Assembly: GCA_014360005.1 (NCBI GenBank)
Contig: JACIYI010000002.1
Span: 124,001-188,000 of the forward strand
From: Candidatus Aminicenantota bacterium
Lineage (GTDB): Bacteria > Acidobacteriota > Aminicenantia > Aminicenantales > Saccharicenantaceae
Direction: 5' to 3'
DNA length: 64,000 nt
Made by a program: the position numbers and the translations under genes
Shown: one piece after another, positions 24,329 through 34,566 of the stretch
Position numbering within the stretch: the stretch's first letter is position 1
Layout of the letters: each line of letters opens with the position of its first letter
The notes under the pieces: model-generated
The model's input: only the letters and a program-made list of their open reading frames with translations
What the model was told of the DNA's origin: nothing
The model's database searches: none

Positions 24329-24968
24329 CCCGAAATTCCTCCAGCTGCCCCAGGTTCATCAGGCCGTCGTTAAATTCCTGTTCTTTTTCCTCGCTGCCGA
24401 CGGTGGAGAAATTAAGAATCAGAAAAGCTCCATCCTTTTTGATACTCAAGCGTTCCAGTTTGACCCCGTGATGAAAGCTCAACTTGCGCAGGCGGGAGAG
24501 CAGGTCGGGGGCATCTTTGTATTTCAGGTGGTAATGATAGATATTTTTCTTAAGGTACAGGTCTTCGATTTTCCTGAAGGCCACCAGGGTGGCGATAATC
24601 AGGGCGGTCAAAATCAAGGCCGGGATATAGTATCCAGCTCCGATAACCAGACCCAGTCCGGCTACCACCCAGATGGTAGTGGCGGTGGTCAGCCCGATAA
24701 CCATGCCCCGGGCCTGGATGATAGTGCCGGCACCCAGGAAACCGATTCCCGTGACCACCCCGGCGGCCATGCGTACCAGAGAATCCGGAGTGGCGCTGGA
24801 CCCCTGCACCAGTCCCACGGCCAGGCTCATCAGCATGGCTGAACCGATGCAAACCAGGATGTTGGTCCGGAACCCGGCCGGTTTCTGGCTGGCTTCACGT
24901 TCGATGCCGATGAGTCCGCCCAGGGTCACGGCCAGGACTAACTTCAGGATGATTTCCAGTATGTCCAT
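24321..24968 (-). CDS. MgtC/SapB family membrane protein
   Basis: The 215-residue protein has about five hydrophobic helices in its first 140 residues and a soluble C-terminal domain (about 145-215). The MgtC signatures are GGLIGIEREASQKPAGFRTNILVCIGSA and later GIGFLGAGTI. MgtC proteins modulate membrane processes such as ATP synthase activity and growth in low magnesium; the exact role of this plain MgtC/SapB form is not known. The start is the ATG at 24968, with AAGG about 9 bases before it, and the end overlaps rdgB. Confidence 0.87.
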   Translation of the reverse strand: MDILEIILKLVLAVTLGGLIGIEREASQKPAGFRTNILVCIGSAMLMSLAVGLVQGSSATPDSLVRMAAGVVTGIGFLGAGTIIQARGMVIGLTTATTIWVVAGLGLVIGAGYYIPALILTALIIATLVAFRKIEDLYLKKNIYHYHLKYKDAPDLLSRLRKLSFHHGVKLERLSIKKDGAFLILNFSTVGSEEKEQEFNDGLMNLGQLEEFRVD

Positions 24969-25102
24969 CCCTTCGTACCTTTCTTCAGGCTGAGGCCGGT
25001 TTGTGCTTACCGAGCCTCAGGCGCTGCTATTTAATTTTATAAGAACAGGGCGGAAATGAGAAGCGAGAATTTATGGGTGGATTAGATTTGTCCGGGCCGG
25101 TG

Positions 25103-25111
25103 TGCTAAAAT
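25103..25111 (+). promoter_or_regulatory. Extended -10 element ahead of eno
   Basis: TGCTAAAAT forms an extended -10 about 40 bases before the enolase ATG. I see no good -35 at the right distance, as is common for extended -10 promoters. Confidence 0.4.
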
Positions 25112-25118
25112 TGGCTGA

Positions 25119-26435
<1,317 letters not shown>

Positions 26436-26620
26436 CCAGCTGTTGGGCCCAGGCGGCCGAACATTTTCCTGAATCCAGGGCCGTTTAATCGGCTTAGGCT
26501 CTCTTTTCCGCCCGGCCTGGACTCAATTTCTGAAAATGCTTTTTTATGGCCAGGGTAAAAAATTGGTGCTTGTTTTTTGCTTTTTTGTTCTATACTCTTT
26601 ATAAGCAGAAGGAAATAATC

Positions 26621-27772
26621 GTGAAAAGAGCCGTTGTTTTTTTTCTATTTTCCCTGGCGCTGGTTTCCAGCCTTCTTTCTTCTCTTCCAGGTCAGACCCA
26701 GAAAATCAGGTTGAAAGTGGTGAGCGAACAGGCTAATATCCGGCTAAAGCCCGATATCGGCAGCGAGATGATCTGGCAGGTACCAGAAGGGACAGAGCTG
26801 GAAGCGGAAAAGAAAGAGGGCGAATGGTTCCAAGTGGTGGTGACCAAACCCGACGGCTCCCGCCTTCTCGGCTATGTCCATGAAAGCCTGGTGGAAGTGC
26901 TGGAGGCCGGGGTGAAGATCAGACCGCAATTCCCGGCTGCTGTTACCAGAGTGGAGACACCGCGGCCGGTGACCAGACCGGCCCCGCCCGGCCCGAAAAA
27001 GACTGCCCCGGTTGATTTCATGCTCACGGTCATGGTCGGCGGCCTTTACCTGTCGCCAGGAGATTTAAACCAGGCAGCTGAGGGCGTTACCCGTTATTAT
27101 CTGGCTGAGCTCAATTCCGGGCGACAGGCCGACCTGAGCGGTTTGCACCTGGTCTGGACTTACGGGCTGGATTTTTTCTATCCGCTCAGCCCTCAAATTT
27201 TACTGGGACTGGGCTTTGATTATCTGCAGGGGTCAAAAGACTCGGCCGTCAGCTTCAGCCAGGAGAGTCTTAATTATAGAATTATCACCAGGCCCGGGGT
27301 AAAGGACCTGGCCTTCCGCCTGTCCCTCCTCTATTATCCGGTAGATATCTTTTATCTCAGGGTTGGGGTGGAAGCCAACCTGGCCCGGGTCAGCTATCTT
27401 TACCGCCTGGAGCAGGGGGACCAATATCTGGAATGGAAAGGGCGAGCCTCTGGGATAAATGCCGGCTGGCAGGAAGCAGCCGGCGTTCAGTGGCCGGTGA
27501 CTACCTGGCTTCAGGTCTATGCTGAGGCTGCTTACCGTTATGCCCGGGTCCGGAATTTTGAGGGCAAAAATTTTTATTCGGATTCCGACGGGCTGCAGAG
27601 AACAGAAGAAGGCCAGCTCTATTACTGGCAGGTAGAACAGGCTAATAAATATTACCCGGCTCTTTTTGTCCGCAACCGGTTGCCGACCGACCCGGGCGTG
27701 GTCGACCCCAGAAGAGCCGATATCAATTTTTCCGGTTTCAGCCTGCGGGCCGGGCTGCGCCTGATATTCTGA
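26621..27772 (+). CDS. Exported SH3-domain protein with outer-membrane barrel-like C-terminus
   Basis: I place the start at the GTG at 26621 (AGAAGGAA just upstream); the signal peptide then follows directly (VKRAVVFFLFSLALVSSLLSS). An ATG at 26546 in frame would add 25 residues. The 383-residue protein has a bacterial SH3 domain about 30-95 (SEQANIRLKPD, EGTELEAEKKEGEWFQV, GYVHESLVEV), a Pro-rich linker (about 115-130), and a beta-strand-rich region ending LRAGLRLIF, as in outer-membrane barrels. I recognise no specific family. It probably contacts peptidoglycan or another envelope partner through the SH3 part. A dyad (ATTCTGA/TCAGAAT, 27766-27799) spans its stop. Confidence 0.72.
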   Translation: MKRAVVFFLFSLALVSSLLSSLPGQTQKIRLKVVSEQANIRLKPDIGSEMIWQVPEGTELEAEKKEGEWFQVVVTKPDGSRLLGYVHESLVEVLEAGVKIRPQFPAAVTRVETPRPVTRPAPPGPKKTAPVDFMLTVMVGGLYLSPGDLNQAAEGVTRYYLAELNSGRQADLSGLHLVWTYGLDFFYPLSPQILLGLGFDYLQGSKDSAVSFSQESLNYRIITRPGVKDLAFRLSLLYYPVDIFYLRVGVEANLARVSYLYRLEQGDQYLEWKGRASGINAGWQEAAGVQWPVTTWLQVYAEAAYRYARVRNFEGKNFYSDSDGLQRTEEGQLYYWQVEQANKYYPALFVRNRLPTDPGVVDPRRADINFSGFSLRAGLRLIF

Positions 27773-27803
27773 CTTAGGCTGGCTGTCCGGTTTCAGAATT
27801 GAT

Positions 27804-27833
27804 TTGTTTCCAGCGGTCAATTTTTCTTATAAT
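27804..27833 (+). promoter_or_regulatory. Promoter of the NSS transporter-small subunit operon
   Basis: TTGTTT (27804-27809), 18 bases, perfect TATAAT (27828-27833). Transcription would begin near 27840, leaving a 35-base leader to the TTG start at 27875. Confidence 0.6.
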
Positions 27834-27874
27834 GCTTCCTTTGAATTAACGCCAGAGAATTGACGGAGGTCGGT

Positions 27875-29335
27875 TTGAGCCAGAGAGAGCAGTTCGTCTC
27901 CCGCCTGGGTTTTATCGCCGCGGCCATCGGCATGGCCGTTGGCACCGGAAACATCTGGCGCTTTCCCCGGATGGCAGCTCAGTACGGCGGCGGAGTTTTT
28001 GTTCTGGTTTACATTCTGGCCCTTCTTTTGTGGTCAGCTCCCTTGCTAATGGTGGAAATGGCCATCGGCCGGAAGACCAGAATGGGGCCGATCGGCGGGT
28101 TCCGTGATTTCATCGGCCAGAGATTTACCTGGATGGGCGGCTGGATGGTAGCGGTCTGTATGCTGATCACCTTTTACTACGCCGTGGTCACCGGCTGGTG
28201 CGCCAAGTATTTTGTCCTGGCCCTGCAGGGTGCATTTCACCGGGGCGTGGATACGGCCGAGGTCTGGAACAATTTTCTTCATAACCGCTGGCAGAACCTG
28301 CTCTTTCAGGCAGTGGCCATCGCCCTGTGCGGCCTGATTATTTATAAAGGAATCCAGAAGGGTGTAGAAAGAATCAATAAAATTCTGGTGCCCTCGCTTT
28401 TCTTGTTCCTGGTGGTGGCCGCGGTCAGGGCGGTAACTCTGCCCGGAGCCAGTCTTGGCCTGCGCTACCTTTTTGTTCCCGACTGGTCGAAGCTGGCCGA
28501 CCCGGCGACCTGGCTACAGGCTTTTACCCAGTCGGCCTGGTCCACCGGCGCCGGCTGGGGCCTGATGCTGACCTATGCTGTTTACACCAGCCGGAAAGAT
28601 GATATACCCCAGAATTGCCTGGTAGTGGGCTTCGGGGATAACTCCTCCGCCCTTCTGGCCGGCCTGGCTGTTATTCCTACCATCTTTGCCCTCTCGCCCA
28701 GCCTGGAAGTGGCCAGGGCTTCTCTCTCCGACAACATGGGCCTGACCTTTATTTCTCTGGCCGGCCTGTTTCCCAAAATGAAGGGTGGGCTGGTCATCGC
28801 CCCGGTGTTTTTCCTGGCCATGCTGTTTGCAGCCCTGAGTTCTCTAATCGCCCAGGTGGAGCTTGGGGCCCGGGCCCTGATGGATTTCGGCTGGACCAGG
28901 AGGAAGAGCACCCTGGTGGTGATTCTGGTCTGTCTGGTTTTTGGCCTTCCTTCGGCGGCCTTTCCCTCTTTTCTTTTGAACCAGGACTGGGTCTGGGGCA
29001 TGGCTCTTCTGGTTAGCGGCTTCTGGACGATGCTGGCTGCCCGAAAATACGGACTGGAAAAACTGCGGAAGGAAATCAATTCCAGTGCCGACCTCAAACT
29101 GGGGCACTGGTGGGTTTTTATCCTGAAATACATTTCTCCAGTAATATTTCTGGTGGTTACTGGCTGGTGGTTTTACCAGGCCATCGGCTGGGATAAGAAG
29201 GCCTGGTGGCATCCTTTTAAGACTAACTCAGCCGGCACCATCCTTATTCAGTGGCTGATATTGCTGGCCCTGGTTTTATGGCTCAACCGAAAGCTAGCGG
29301 CCTGGACCGGCCGACCGGTTGAAGATGAGGAATAA
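27875..29335 (+). CDS. Neurotransmitter:sodium symporter (NSS/SNF family) amino-acid transporter
   Basis: Sodium-dependent amino-acid importer of the LeuT fold. I use the TTG at 27875 because GGAGGT lies five to six bases before it; the protein is then 486 residues, beginning LSQREQFVSRLGFIAAAIG. The unwound helix 1 that binds Na+ and substrate is AVGTGNIWRFPR. Others are QYGGGVFVLVYILALLLWSAP and the helix 6 to 7 region QAFTQSAWSTGAGWGLMLTYAVYTS. About twelve helices are present, as in bacterial members of 11-12 TM. A 31-codon gene for a MetS-like subunit follows one base after the stop, so methionine or alanine is a possible substrate. Confidence 0.9.
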   Translation: MSQREQFVSRLGFIAAAIGMAVGTGNIWRFPRMAAQYGGGVFVLVYILALLLWSAPLLMVEMAIGRKTRMGPIGGFRDFIGQRFTWMGGWMVAVCMLITFYYAVVTGWCAKYFVLALQGAFHRGVDTAEVWNNFLHNRWQNLLFQAVAIALCGLIIYKGIQKGVERINKILVPSLFLFLVVAAVRAVTLPGASLGLRYLFVPDWSKLADPATWLQAFTQSAWSTGAGWGLMLTYAVYTSRKDDIPQNCLVVGFGDNSSALLAGLAVIPTIFALSPSLEVARASLSDNMGLTFISLAGLFPKMKGGLVIAPVFFLAMLFAALSSLIAQVELGARALMDFGWTRRKSTLVVILVCLVFGLPSAAFPSFLLNQDWVWGMALLVSGFWTMLAARKYGLEKLRKEINSSADLKLGHWWVFILKYISPVIFLVVTGWWFYQAIGWDKKAWWHPFKTNSAGTILIQWLILLALVLWLNRKLAAWTGRPVEDEE

Positions 29336-29336
29336 G

Positions 29337-29432
29337 ATGGAAGTCGTGGTCTGGATGATATTAATCCTGGGTCTTAATTTCGGGGCGCTGGGGTTTTTCC
29401 TCTGGAGGCTTATCAGGAAGAAAAAGTTTTGA
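29337..29432 (+). CDS. MetS-like NSS transporter small subunit (31 residues)
   Basis: Tiny gene starting one base after the transporter stop. The protein begins MEVVVWMILILGLNFGALGF, is a single membrane helix (about residues 4-24) and ends in the basic tail RLIRKKKF. Size, position and the plain helix plus basic tail match the MetS small subunit that accompanies NSS transporters such as MetP of Corynebacterium glutamicum. I assign it on context and shape, not on a search. There is no separate promoter, and translation is probably coupled to the transporter (the ATG is within 4 bases of its stop). Confidence 0.68.
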   Translation: MEVVVWMILILGLNFGALGFFLWRLIRKKKF

Positions 29433-29463
29433 ATATTTTCCGGGTTGATAACAGCCCGAGAAA

Positions 29464-29567
29464 ACCGCTAATCCAATCCATGATAAACTTCCTGTTCTGT
29501 TTTTTCTAGGCGGGAAAATGCGGACCTGGAAATGATTGCGGTTTTTATAAAAAGGCAGATTAGCGGT
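29464..29567. repeat. Perfect 10-bp inverted repeat flanking the phoB 3' end
   Basis: ACCGCTAATC (29464-29473) and its exact complement GATTAGCGGT (29558-29567) are 84 bases apart. The second arm includes the phoB stop codon. On the phoB mRNA they could close a large 3' loop. The rest of the 29433-29559 gap holds no gene. Confidence 0.4.
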
Positions 29568-30258
29568 CGTTTTCTTCGTACTTGTAACCGACGCCCCTGA
29601 TGCTCTGGATGAAAGCAGCCAGCGGACCCAGCTTTTCTCTCAGATGCCTGATGTGGACATCAACCGTTCTGGGGATGACCACCTTCTCCTGCCCCCAGAG
29701 GTGGTCCAGAATCTGGTCGCGGGTAAAAACCCGGCCCGGCCTGGAGGTCAGCAGTTCCAGAATCCTGAATTCGCTCAGAGATAGGTCCACCGGTTGATCC
29801 TTTATCCGGACCTCGTGCTTTTCCGGGTTGATTATCAATTTTCCCCCCGCCAGTTTCTTTTCACCCTGGTCCATGGCCGCCGGTTTTTCCTGCCGCCTGA
29901 GCACCGCCTTGATTCTGGCCTCCAGTTCCCTCAGGGAAAATGGCTTGGTCACATAATCATCCGCTCCCATTTCCAACCCAGCCACCCGGTCAGCTTCCTG
30001 GGAGCGGGCCGTCAGCATGATGATGGGGATGTCCGATTTTTCTGGCCGGCTTTTTAGATAACGGCAGATTTCCAGTCCGTCAGTTCCGGGAAGCATCAGG
30101 TCGAGCAGGATGAGGTCGGGCCGCTGGCGCTCAAGATATTTCAAGAAAGCTTCGGGCCGGGAAAAAGCGTCCAGCCGGAACCCGGCTTTTACCAGGTGGG
30201 TTTGCACCAGCTTTAAGATGTCCTCTTCATCATCCAGGATGGCAATGGTTCTGGCCAT
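29560..30258 (-). CDS. phoB: OmpR/PhoB-family response regulator
   Basis: Two-component response regulator of 232 residues. Receiver domain about 1-120: acidic pair in ILDDEEDIL, phospho-acceptor Asp in LILLDLMLPGTDG, Thr in IIMLTARS and Lys in YVTKPFSLREL. C-terminal winged helix about 130-230 ends RHLREKLGPLAAFIQSIRGVGYKYEE. The start is set at the ATG at 30258 (MARTIAILDDEED); a TTG five codons upstream is less typical. It follows phoU in the second phosphate operon and has its own promoter, so it is called PhoB by context. No PhoR kinase is in the window. Confidence 0.87.
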   Translation of the reverse strand: MARTIAILDDEEDILKLVQTHLVKAGFRLDAFSRPEAFLKYLERQRPDLILLDLMLPGTDGLEICRYLKSRPEKSDIPIIMLTARSQEADRVAGLEMGADDYVTKPFSLRELEARIKAVLRRQEKPAAMDQGEKKLAGGKLIINPEKHEVRIKDQPVDLSLSEFRILELLTSRPGRVFTRDQILDHLWGQEKVVIPRTVDVHIRHLREKLGPLAAFIQSIRGVGYKYEENDR

Positions 30259-30279
30259 GATCAGATTTCCCAATACTTT

Positions 30280-30308
30280 ATAATATTATTTGAGCGGCTT
30301 GCTGTCTA
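30280..30308 (-). promoter_or_regulatory. Internal promoter for phoB
   Basis: On the minus strand TAGACA (+ 30303-30308), 17 bases, TATTAT (+ 30280-30285), about 22 bases before the phoB ATG. It would allow phoB to be made at a basal level apart from the Pho-box promoter of the operon. Confidence 0.6.
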
Positions 30309-30327
30309 CTGGAAAAAGCTGCCGGGT

Positions 30328-31002
30328 TCAATGATACAGGTCGGTCAACCTCAGGTGTTTTATGAATTCGCCCTTGATCAGGTAATAAGCCTCTTCAGCG
30401 ATGTTCCTGGCCAGGTCCCCGATTTTTTCGAGGTGGCGGCTGACCAGGATGTAAACCACAGCCCGGGCCGGCTCGATGGACTTCTGATTTATCCGGTCCA
30501 GGGACTGGCTGGTGACGGCGGACTTGAGGTCATCCAGAAAAATGTCCTGGCCTATGGCCTGGCTGGCCAGCTCCTCGCTACCCTGGAGGTAAGCCCCGGT
30601 GGCCAGGCGCAACATTTCTTCCACCCGGGACACCATTTCCTCTATCTCCGGCGGCCACTGGAGAGGCAGGAAAGCACTGGCTTCGGCCAGTCGCTGGCTG
30701 ACGTTCAGGCACTGGTCGGCGATTCTTTCCAGCTCGTGGGCCAGGTTCATGGAGGCCAAAAGAAACCTCAGGTCACGGGCTACCGGCTGGTGCAGGGCCA
30801 TCAGAGTTGAAGCTTTCTGCTGCAGCGCGATTTCCATCCGGTCCGATTCCTGCTCCAGGCTGATGATGCTTTCGGCTAGCGACAGGTCCTGCCGGCGCAG
30901 TAGTTCGGCCGTAATTTTGACGGCCTGGCTGACCGTATCAATCAAACCGGAAACTTTCTCTTTCAGCTGCTTTAATTCCTGGTCAAAAACTCGTTCTGCC
31001 AT
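30328..31002 (-). CDS. phoU: Phosphate transport regulator PhoU
   Basis: Cytoplasmic protein of 224 residues made of two three-helix PhoU repeats (about 8-110 and 115-215). PhoU links the Pst transporter to the PhoR/PhoB pathway and keeps it off when phosphate is sufficient. The family pattern is clear in LAESIISLEQESDRMEIALQ and the second repeat SRHLEKIGDLARNIAEEAYY, whose E/DxxxD residues bind metal. The gene lies 13 bases after pstB with GGAGG before its ATG and is followed after 69 bases by phoB. Confidence 0.95.
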   Translation of the reverse strand: MAERVFDQELKQLKEKVSGLIDTVSQAVKITAELLRRQDLSLAESIISLEQESDRMEIALQQKASTLMALHQPVARDLRFLLASMNLAHELERIADQCLNVSQRLAEASAFLPLQWPPEIEEMVSRVEEMLRLATGAYLQGSEELASQAIGQDIFLDDLKSAVTSQSLDRINQKSIEPARAVVYILVSRHLEKIGDLARNIAEEAYYLIKGEFIKHLRLTDLYH

Positions 31003-31015
31003 CCCTGTGTCCTCC

Positions 31016-31798
31016 TCAGCCGAAGCGCCCGGTGATATAATCCTCGGTCATCTTGTTGGCCGGGTTGGTAAAAATCTTTTCGGTCCGGTTGTATTCAACC
31101 AGCTCGCCCAGCCAGAGAAAAGCGGTGTAATCGGAGACTCTGGCCGCCTGCTGCATGTTGTGGGTGACGATGACTACGGTGTAATCTGCTTTTAGCTGAT
31201 GAATCAGCTCCTCCACCCTGGCGGTGGCGATGGGGTCAATGGCTGAACAGGGTTCGTCAAACAGGATGATTTCTGGTTCCACGGCCAGGGCCCGAGCAAT
31301 GCATAGACGCTGCTGCTGACCGCCTGATAGCTTCAGGGCGTTCTGGTGCAGCCGGTCTTTGACCTCGTCCCAGAGGGCGGCCTGTCGCAGGCTCCGCTCT
31401 ACAATTTGTTCCAGTTCAGCCTGGCGGCGGTGCCGGTCGAATCTCAGACCGTAGGCAATGTTGTCGAAGATGGATTTGGGAAAAGGATTGGGCTTCTGGA
31501 AAACCATTCCTACTTTCTTGCGCAGGGCCACCAGGTCGACGTCCTTATCGTAAATGTTTTCTCCGTCAACCAGGACCCGGCCTTCCACCCGGGCTTCCGG
31601 GATGAGGTCGTTCATCCGGTTGAGGGTGCGAATAAAGCTGGACTTGCCGCAACCCGAAGGTCCGATGATGGCCGTGACCTTTTTTTCGGGTATGGACAGG
31701 CTGATGTCTTTTAAGACCTGTTTGCTGCCGTAATAAAGGCTGAGATGGTCAATAACTATCTTGATTTCCCCGGCCGGAACGATGAGGTTGGTTTCCAT
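31016..31798 (-). CDS. pstB: Phosphate ABC transporter ATP-binding protein PstB (system 2)
   Basis: ATPase of the canonical phosphate importer, 260 residues from the ATG at 31798 (GGAGG 8 bases before; a start five codons earlier lies inside pstA). All PstB-specific motifs are present: [72 protein letters not shown] and [17 protein letters not shown]. Compare the LSIGQ variant in the first system. It sits between pstA (3 bases) and phoU in an operon controlled by a Pho box. Confidence 0.96.
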   Translation of the reverse strand: METNLIVPAGEIKIVIDHLSLYYGSKQVLKDISLSIPEKKVTAIIGPSGCGKSSFIRTLNRMNDLIPEARVEGRVLVDGENIYDKDVDLVALRKKVGMVFQKPNPFPKSIFDNIAYGLRFDRHRRQAELEQIVERSLRQAALWDEVKDRLHQNALKLSGGQQQRLCIARALAVEPEIILFDEPCSAIDPIATARVEELIHQLKADYTVVIVTHNMQQAARVSDYTAFLWLGELVEYNRTEKIFTNPANKMTEDYITGRFG

Positions 31799-31800
31799 GA

Positions 31801-32685
31801 TCAGGACCTCCACTTCTTTCTGAGTCTGGCTCTGACCACAATGGCCCCCAGGTTAAAAAGAACCACAAAGACAATCAGGACCAGGGCTGTGCCGTAGGCC
31901 AGGCTCCGGGCTTTGTCAATGGCATGGTGCTGGGTGGCCATGATATAAAGATGGTAAGGAAGAGCCATGAACTGGTCCTTCAGGGAGCGAGGCAGGAAAG
32001 GCAGGTAAAAGGCGGCCCCGGTAAACATTATGGGCGCCGTCTCCCCGGCGGCTCTGGCCAGTCCCAGCACTGCCCCGGTCAGCATTCCGGGAATGGAATA
32101 AGGAAGAACGTTGGTTCGGATCATCTGCCATTTAGTTGCGCCCAGGGCCAGGGCCCCTTCGCGGAAAGAATCGGGCACGGCTTTCAGAGCTTCCTCGCTG
32201 GCCGTAATGGTCCAGGGCAGGGTCAGCAGGCCCAGGGTTAGTCCGGCCGACAGGATTGAGGTCCCGAATTTAAGCATGTTGACGAACAGAATGACTCCGA
32301 ACAGGCCATAAACGATGGACGGGACCCCGGCCAGGTTTCTGATTGACAGTCGTATCAGCCTGGTCAGGCGTCCGGCCCGGGCGTATTCATTTAAGTAAAT
32401 AGCTGCTGCCAGACCAAGGGGCACTGCAAACAGGGCGGTAATCAAGGTGACCAGAAAGGTGCCCACTATGGCTGGCAGAATGCCCCCTTCGGTCATGCCC
32501 CGCCTTGGCACCTGGCTCAGGAATTCCCAGGAGATGGCTCCCCAGCCTTTACTGCCCAGGTCATAGAAAAAATAAAGCAAGACAAAGAGAACCGAGTAAA
32601 CCGCAATTCTCAGGACCAGGAAACCCAGAAACTCCGCCACCTGGCTCCTGAAGTTCTGCCCGCTTTTCTTGACTGAGGTCTTCAC
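31801..32685 (-). CDS. pstA: Phosphate ABC transporter permease PstA (system 2)
   Basis: Inner-membrane permease of 294 residues with about six helices. PstA marks: the phrase [20 protein letters not shown] in the first periplasmic loop, [13 protein letters not shown], and the EAA loop [22 protein letters not shown]. It overlaps pstC by four bases and is followed by pstB. With pstC it forms the channel through which phosphate handed over by PstS enters the cell. Confidence 0.95.
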   Translation of the reverse strand: MKTSVKKSGQNFRSQVAEFLGFLVLRIAVYSVLFVLLYFFYDLGSKGWGAISWEFLSQVPRRGMTEGGILPAIVGTFLVTLITALFAVPLGLAAAIYLNEYARAGRLTRLIRLSIRNLAGVPSIVYGLFGVILFVNMLKFGTSILSAGLTLGLLTLPWTITASEEALKAVPDSFREGALALGATKWQMIRTNVLPYSIPGMLTGAVLGLARAAGETAPIMFTGAAFYLPFLPRSLKDQFMALPYHLYIMATQHHAIDKARSLAYGTALVLIVFVVLFNLGAIVVRARLRKKWRS

Positions 32686-33587
32686 TGCAGTTTCCTTTTC
32701 TGCTTTTCCAGGATGATGTCAGCGGCCAGGTTGACGAAAAAGGTCATGATAAACAGGACCAGGCCGATGGCGAACAGGGCATAATAATGGGTGGTATAAT
32801 AAGGGACCTCGCCCAGCTCAATGGCGATGGTGGCCGTCAGGGTTCGGACCGATTGCAGGAAGCCATGGGGGAAAGACCTGGCGTTCCCGGTGGCCATCAA
32901 CACGGTCATGGTTTCGCCGATAGCCCGGCCCATTCCCAGCATCAGAGAAGCGATTATTCCGGAGAGGGCCGCGGGGATTTTGACCCGGACCAGTGTCTGC
33001 CAGCGGTTGGCCCCGAGGGCCAGCGAAGCTTCAACAAAGGAAGCGGGGACGGCATTCAGGGCATCTTCAGAAATGCTGATGATGGTCGGCAGAGCCATGA
33101 CCGCCAGCAATATACTGCCGTTCAAGGCGGTCAGACCATGGCTGAGGTTAAATATCCTGGCGATCAAGGGGCCGACCAGAGTAATGCCGATGAACCCGAC
33201 CACGACCGAGGGAATAGCCGCCAGGAGTTCGACCACAGGCTTGATGATTTCCCGGGCCCTGGGGCTGGCCACGTCAGACAGGTAAGCGGCTACGGCAACT
33301 CCAACCGGAAAAGCGATGAGGAGAGCCCCCAGGGTAACCATGACGGTGCTGGCCAGCATTGATAACAGGCCATATTCTGGCCTTTCGGGCGAGGTGGGGT
33401 CCCAGCGGGCCGAAGTCAGAAATTCCTTGAGGCTTACTTCGCGGAAGGCAGGGATTGAGGTGTAAAGAAGAAGGGCAAAAATCCCCAGTAGAACGATTAT
33501 GGCCAGCAACCCGCTGGTCTGGAAAACCTTCCGGATGAGACTTTCTTTCAGGTCTCCCAGGAGGCCCTTCTTCTTCACCGAGGTCAC
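32682..33587 (-). CDS. pstC: Phosphate ABC transporter permease PstC (system 2)
   Basis: Partner permease, 301 residues. Characteristic features are the long first periplasmic loop with FLTSARWDPTSPERPEYGLL, then AAIPSVVVGFIG and the EAA loop VEASLALGANRWQTLVRVKIP, followed by GMGRAIGETMTVLMATGN. It begins 23 bases after the pstS stop and overlaps pstA at its end, so the order pstS-pstC-pstA-pstB is the classical one. Confidence 0.95.
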   Translation of the reverse strand: MTSVKKKGLLGDLKESLIRKVFQTSGLLAIIVLLGIFALLLYTSIPAFREVSLKEFLTSARWDPTSPERPEYGLLSMLASTVMVTLGALLIAFPVGVAVAAYLSDVASPRAREIIKPVVELLAAIPSVVVGFIGITLVGPLIARIFNLSHGLTALNGSILLAVMALPTIISISEDALNAVPASFVEASLALGANRWQTLVRVKIPAALSGIIASLMLGMGRAIGETMTVLMATGNARSFPHGFLQSVRTLTATIAIELGEVPYYTTHYYALFAIGLVLFIMTFFVNLAADIILEKQKRKLQ

Positions 33588-33610
33588 GGCTGGTCAATCC
33601 TTTCTTAAGT

Positions 33611-34540
33611 CTATCTCAGGTTTTTCTCGTTCTGCTGCATCAATTCCTGGCCGATTTTGAAAAAGCCCTCTTTTTCCACGATAGCCTGGCCTTCGGGGCT
33701 GAGCTCAAAGCGGATGAAATCCGCCACGGCGGCAGAAGGTTTGCCGTTGGTGCACTGATAAAGAGGACGGGAAATGGCATATTTAGCAGAATAGACGGCT
33801 TCTTTGTCTAAAGGGGAGTATTCTGGGGAATTTTCATCTTTCTTAATCTTGAGCACTTTTATTCCTTTTCTGACCTGTCCGTTTTCATCAAAGAGGTAGC
33901 CCACACCGACGTAACCGATGCCCGCCAGGTCCTGGGTAACTGCTTCTATAATCTGGGCGTTGCCGTTCATTTCCTTGACCTCCTGTGAATAATTCTTGTT
34001 GTTGAGCACGTGCTCCTGCAGGAAGGCATAGGTGCCAGAGTTGGATTGACGGCCATAGAGAGAGATTTTCTGGTCGGGTCCCCCCAGGATTTTCCAGTTC
34101 TTGATTTCACCCCGGAAAATGGAACCGGCCTGGGCCATGGTTAGAGTTTCGATGGGGTTTCGCTCGTTGACGATGATACTCAGGGCATCGACGGCGATGG
34201 CGAAGATTCTCGGCCGCACTCCTTTTTCATAGGCCAGGTCCAGCTCTTTCTGCTTCCATTCGCGGGAATGGTTGGCCAGGTCGCAGGTGCCGTTGATGAT
34301 GGCGGTGATGCCGGTGCCAGAACCGCCGCCGAGGACGGCGATGGCCGTGCCCGGCTTCTTGGCCATGTACTCTTCGGCCAGGATCTGGACCAGGTTGACC
34401 AGGGTGTCCGAGCCTTTAATCTGGATCATTTTTTTCTGGGCGGCGGCCGGCGAAGTTAGCATCAGCAAGGCCAGAACCAAGACGGTGGAGATGGCTACCA
34501 GCCAGCTGCCGAGTTTGGGTTTTGTTCTTAATTGTTTCAT
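33611..34540 (-). CDS. pstS: Phosphate-binding protein PstS (system 2)
   Basis: Periplasmic phosphate receptor, 309 residues with a signal peptide (about 1-34, ending TSPAAAQ). The ligand loops are canonical: IKGSDTLVNL, VLGGGSGTGITAI, LANHSREW and LYGRQSNSGTYAF. These four loops form the phosphate hydrogen-bond network in PstS structures, so phosphate specificity is well supported. AGGAGG lies before the ATG. It follows the porin gene by 26 bases in the Pho-box operon and is clearly different from the system 1 binding protein. Confidence 0.95.
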   Translation of the reverse strand: MKQLRTKPKLGSWLVAISTVLVLALLMLTSPAAAQKKMIQIKGSDTLVNLVQILAEEYMAKKPGTAIAVLGGGSGTGITAIINGTCDLANHSREWKQKELDLAYEKGVRPRIFAIAVDALSIIVNERNPIETLTMAQAGSIFRGEIKNWKILGGPDQKISLYGRQSNSGTYAFLQEHVLNNKNYSQEVKEMNGNAQIIEAVTQDLAGIGYVGVGYLFDENGQVRKGIKVLKIKKDENSPEYSPLDKEAVYSAKYAISRPLYQCTNGKPSAAVADFIRFELSPEGQAIVEKEGFFKIGQELMQQNEKNLR

Positions 34541-34566
34541 TTTTTCCTCCTTGGTTTAGCCTGACC

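Noticed and set aside
25021..25102. A -35 box for eno (TTGTCC near 25088)
   Set aside because: It is only 12 bases from the -10, too close for sigma-70 recognition.
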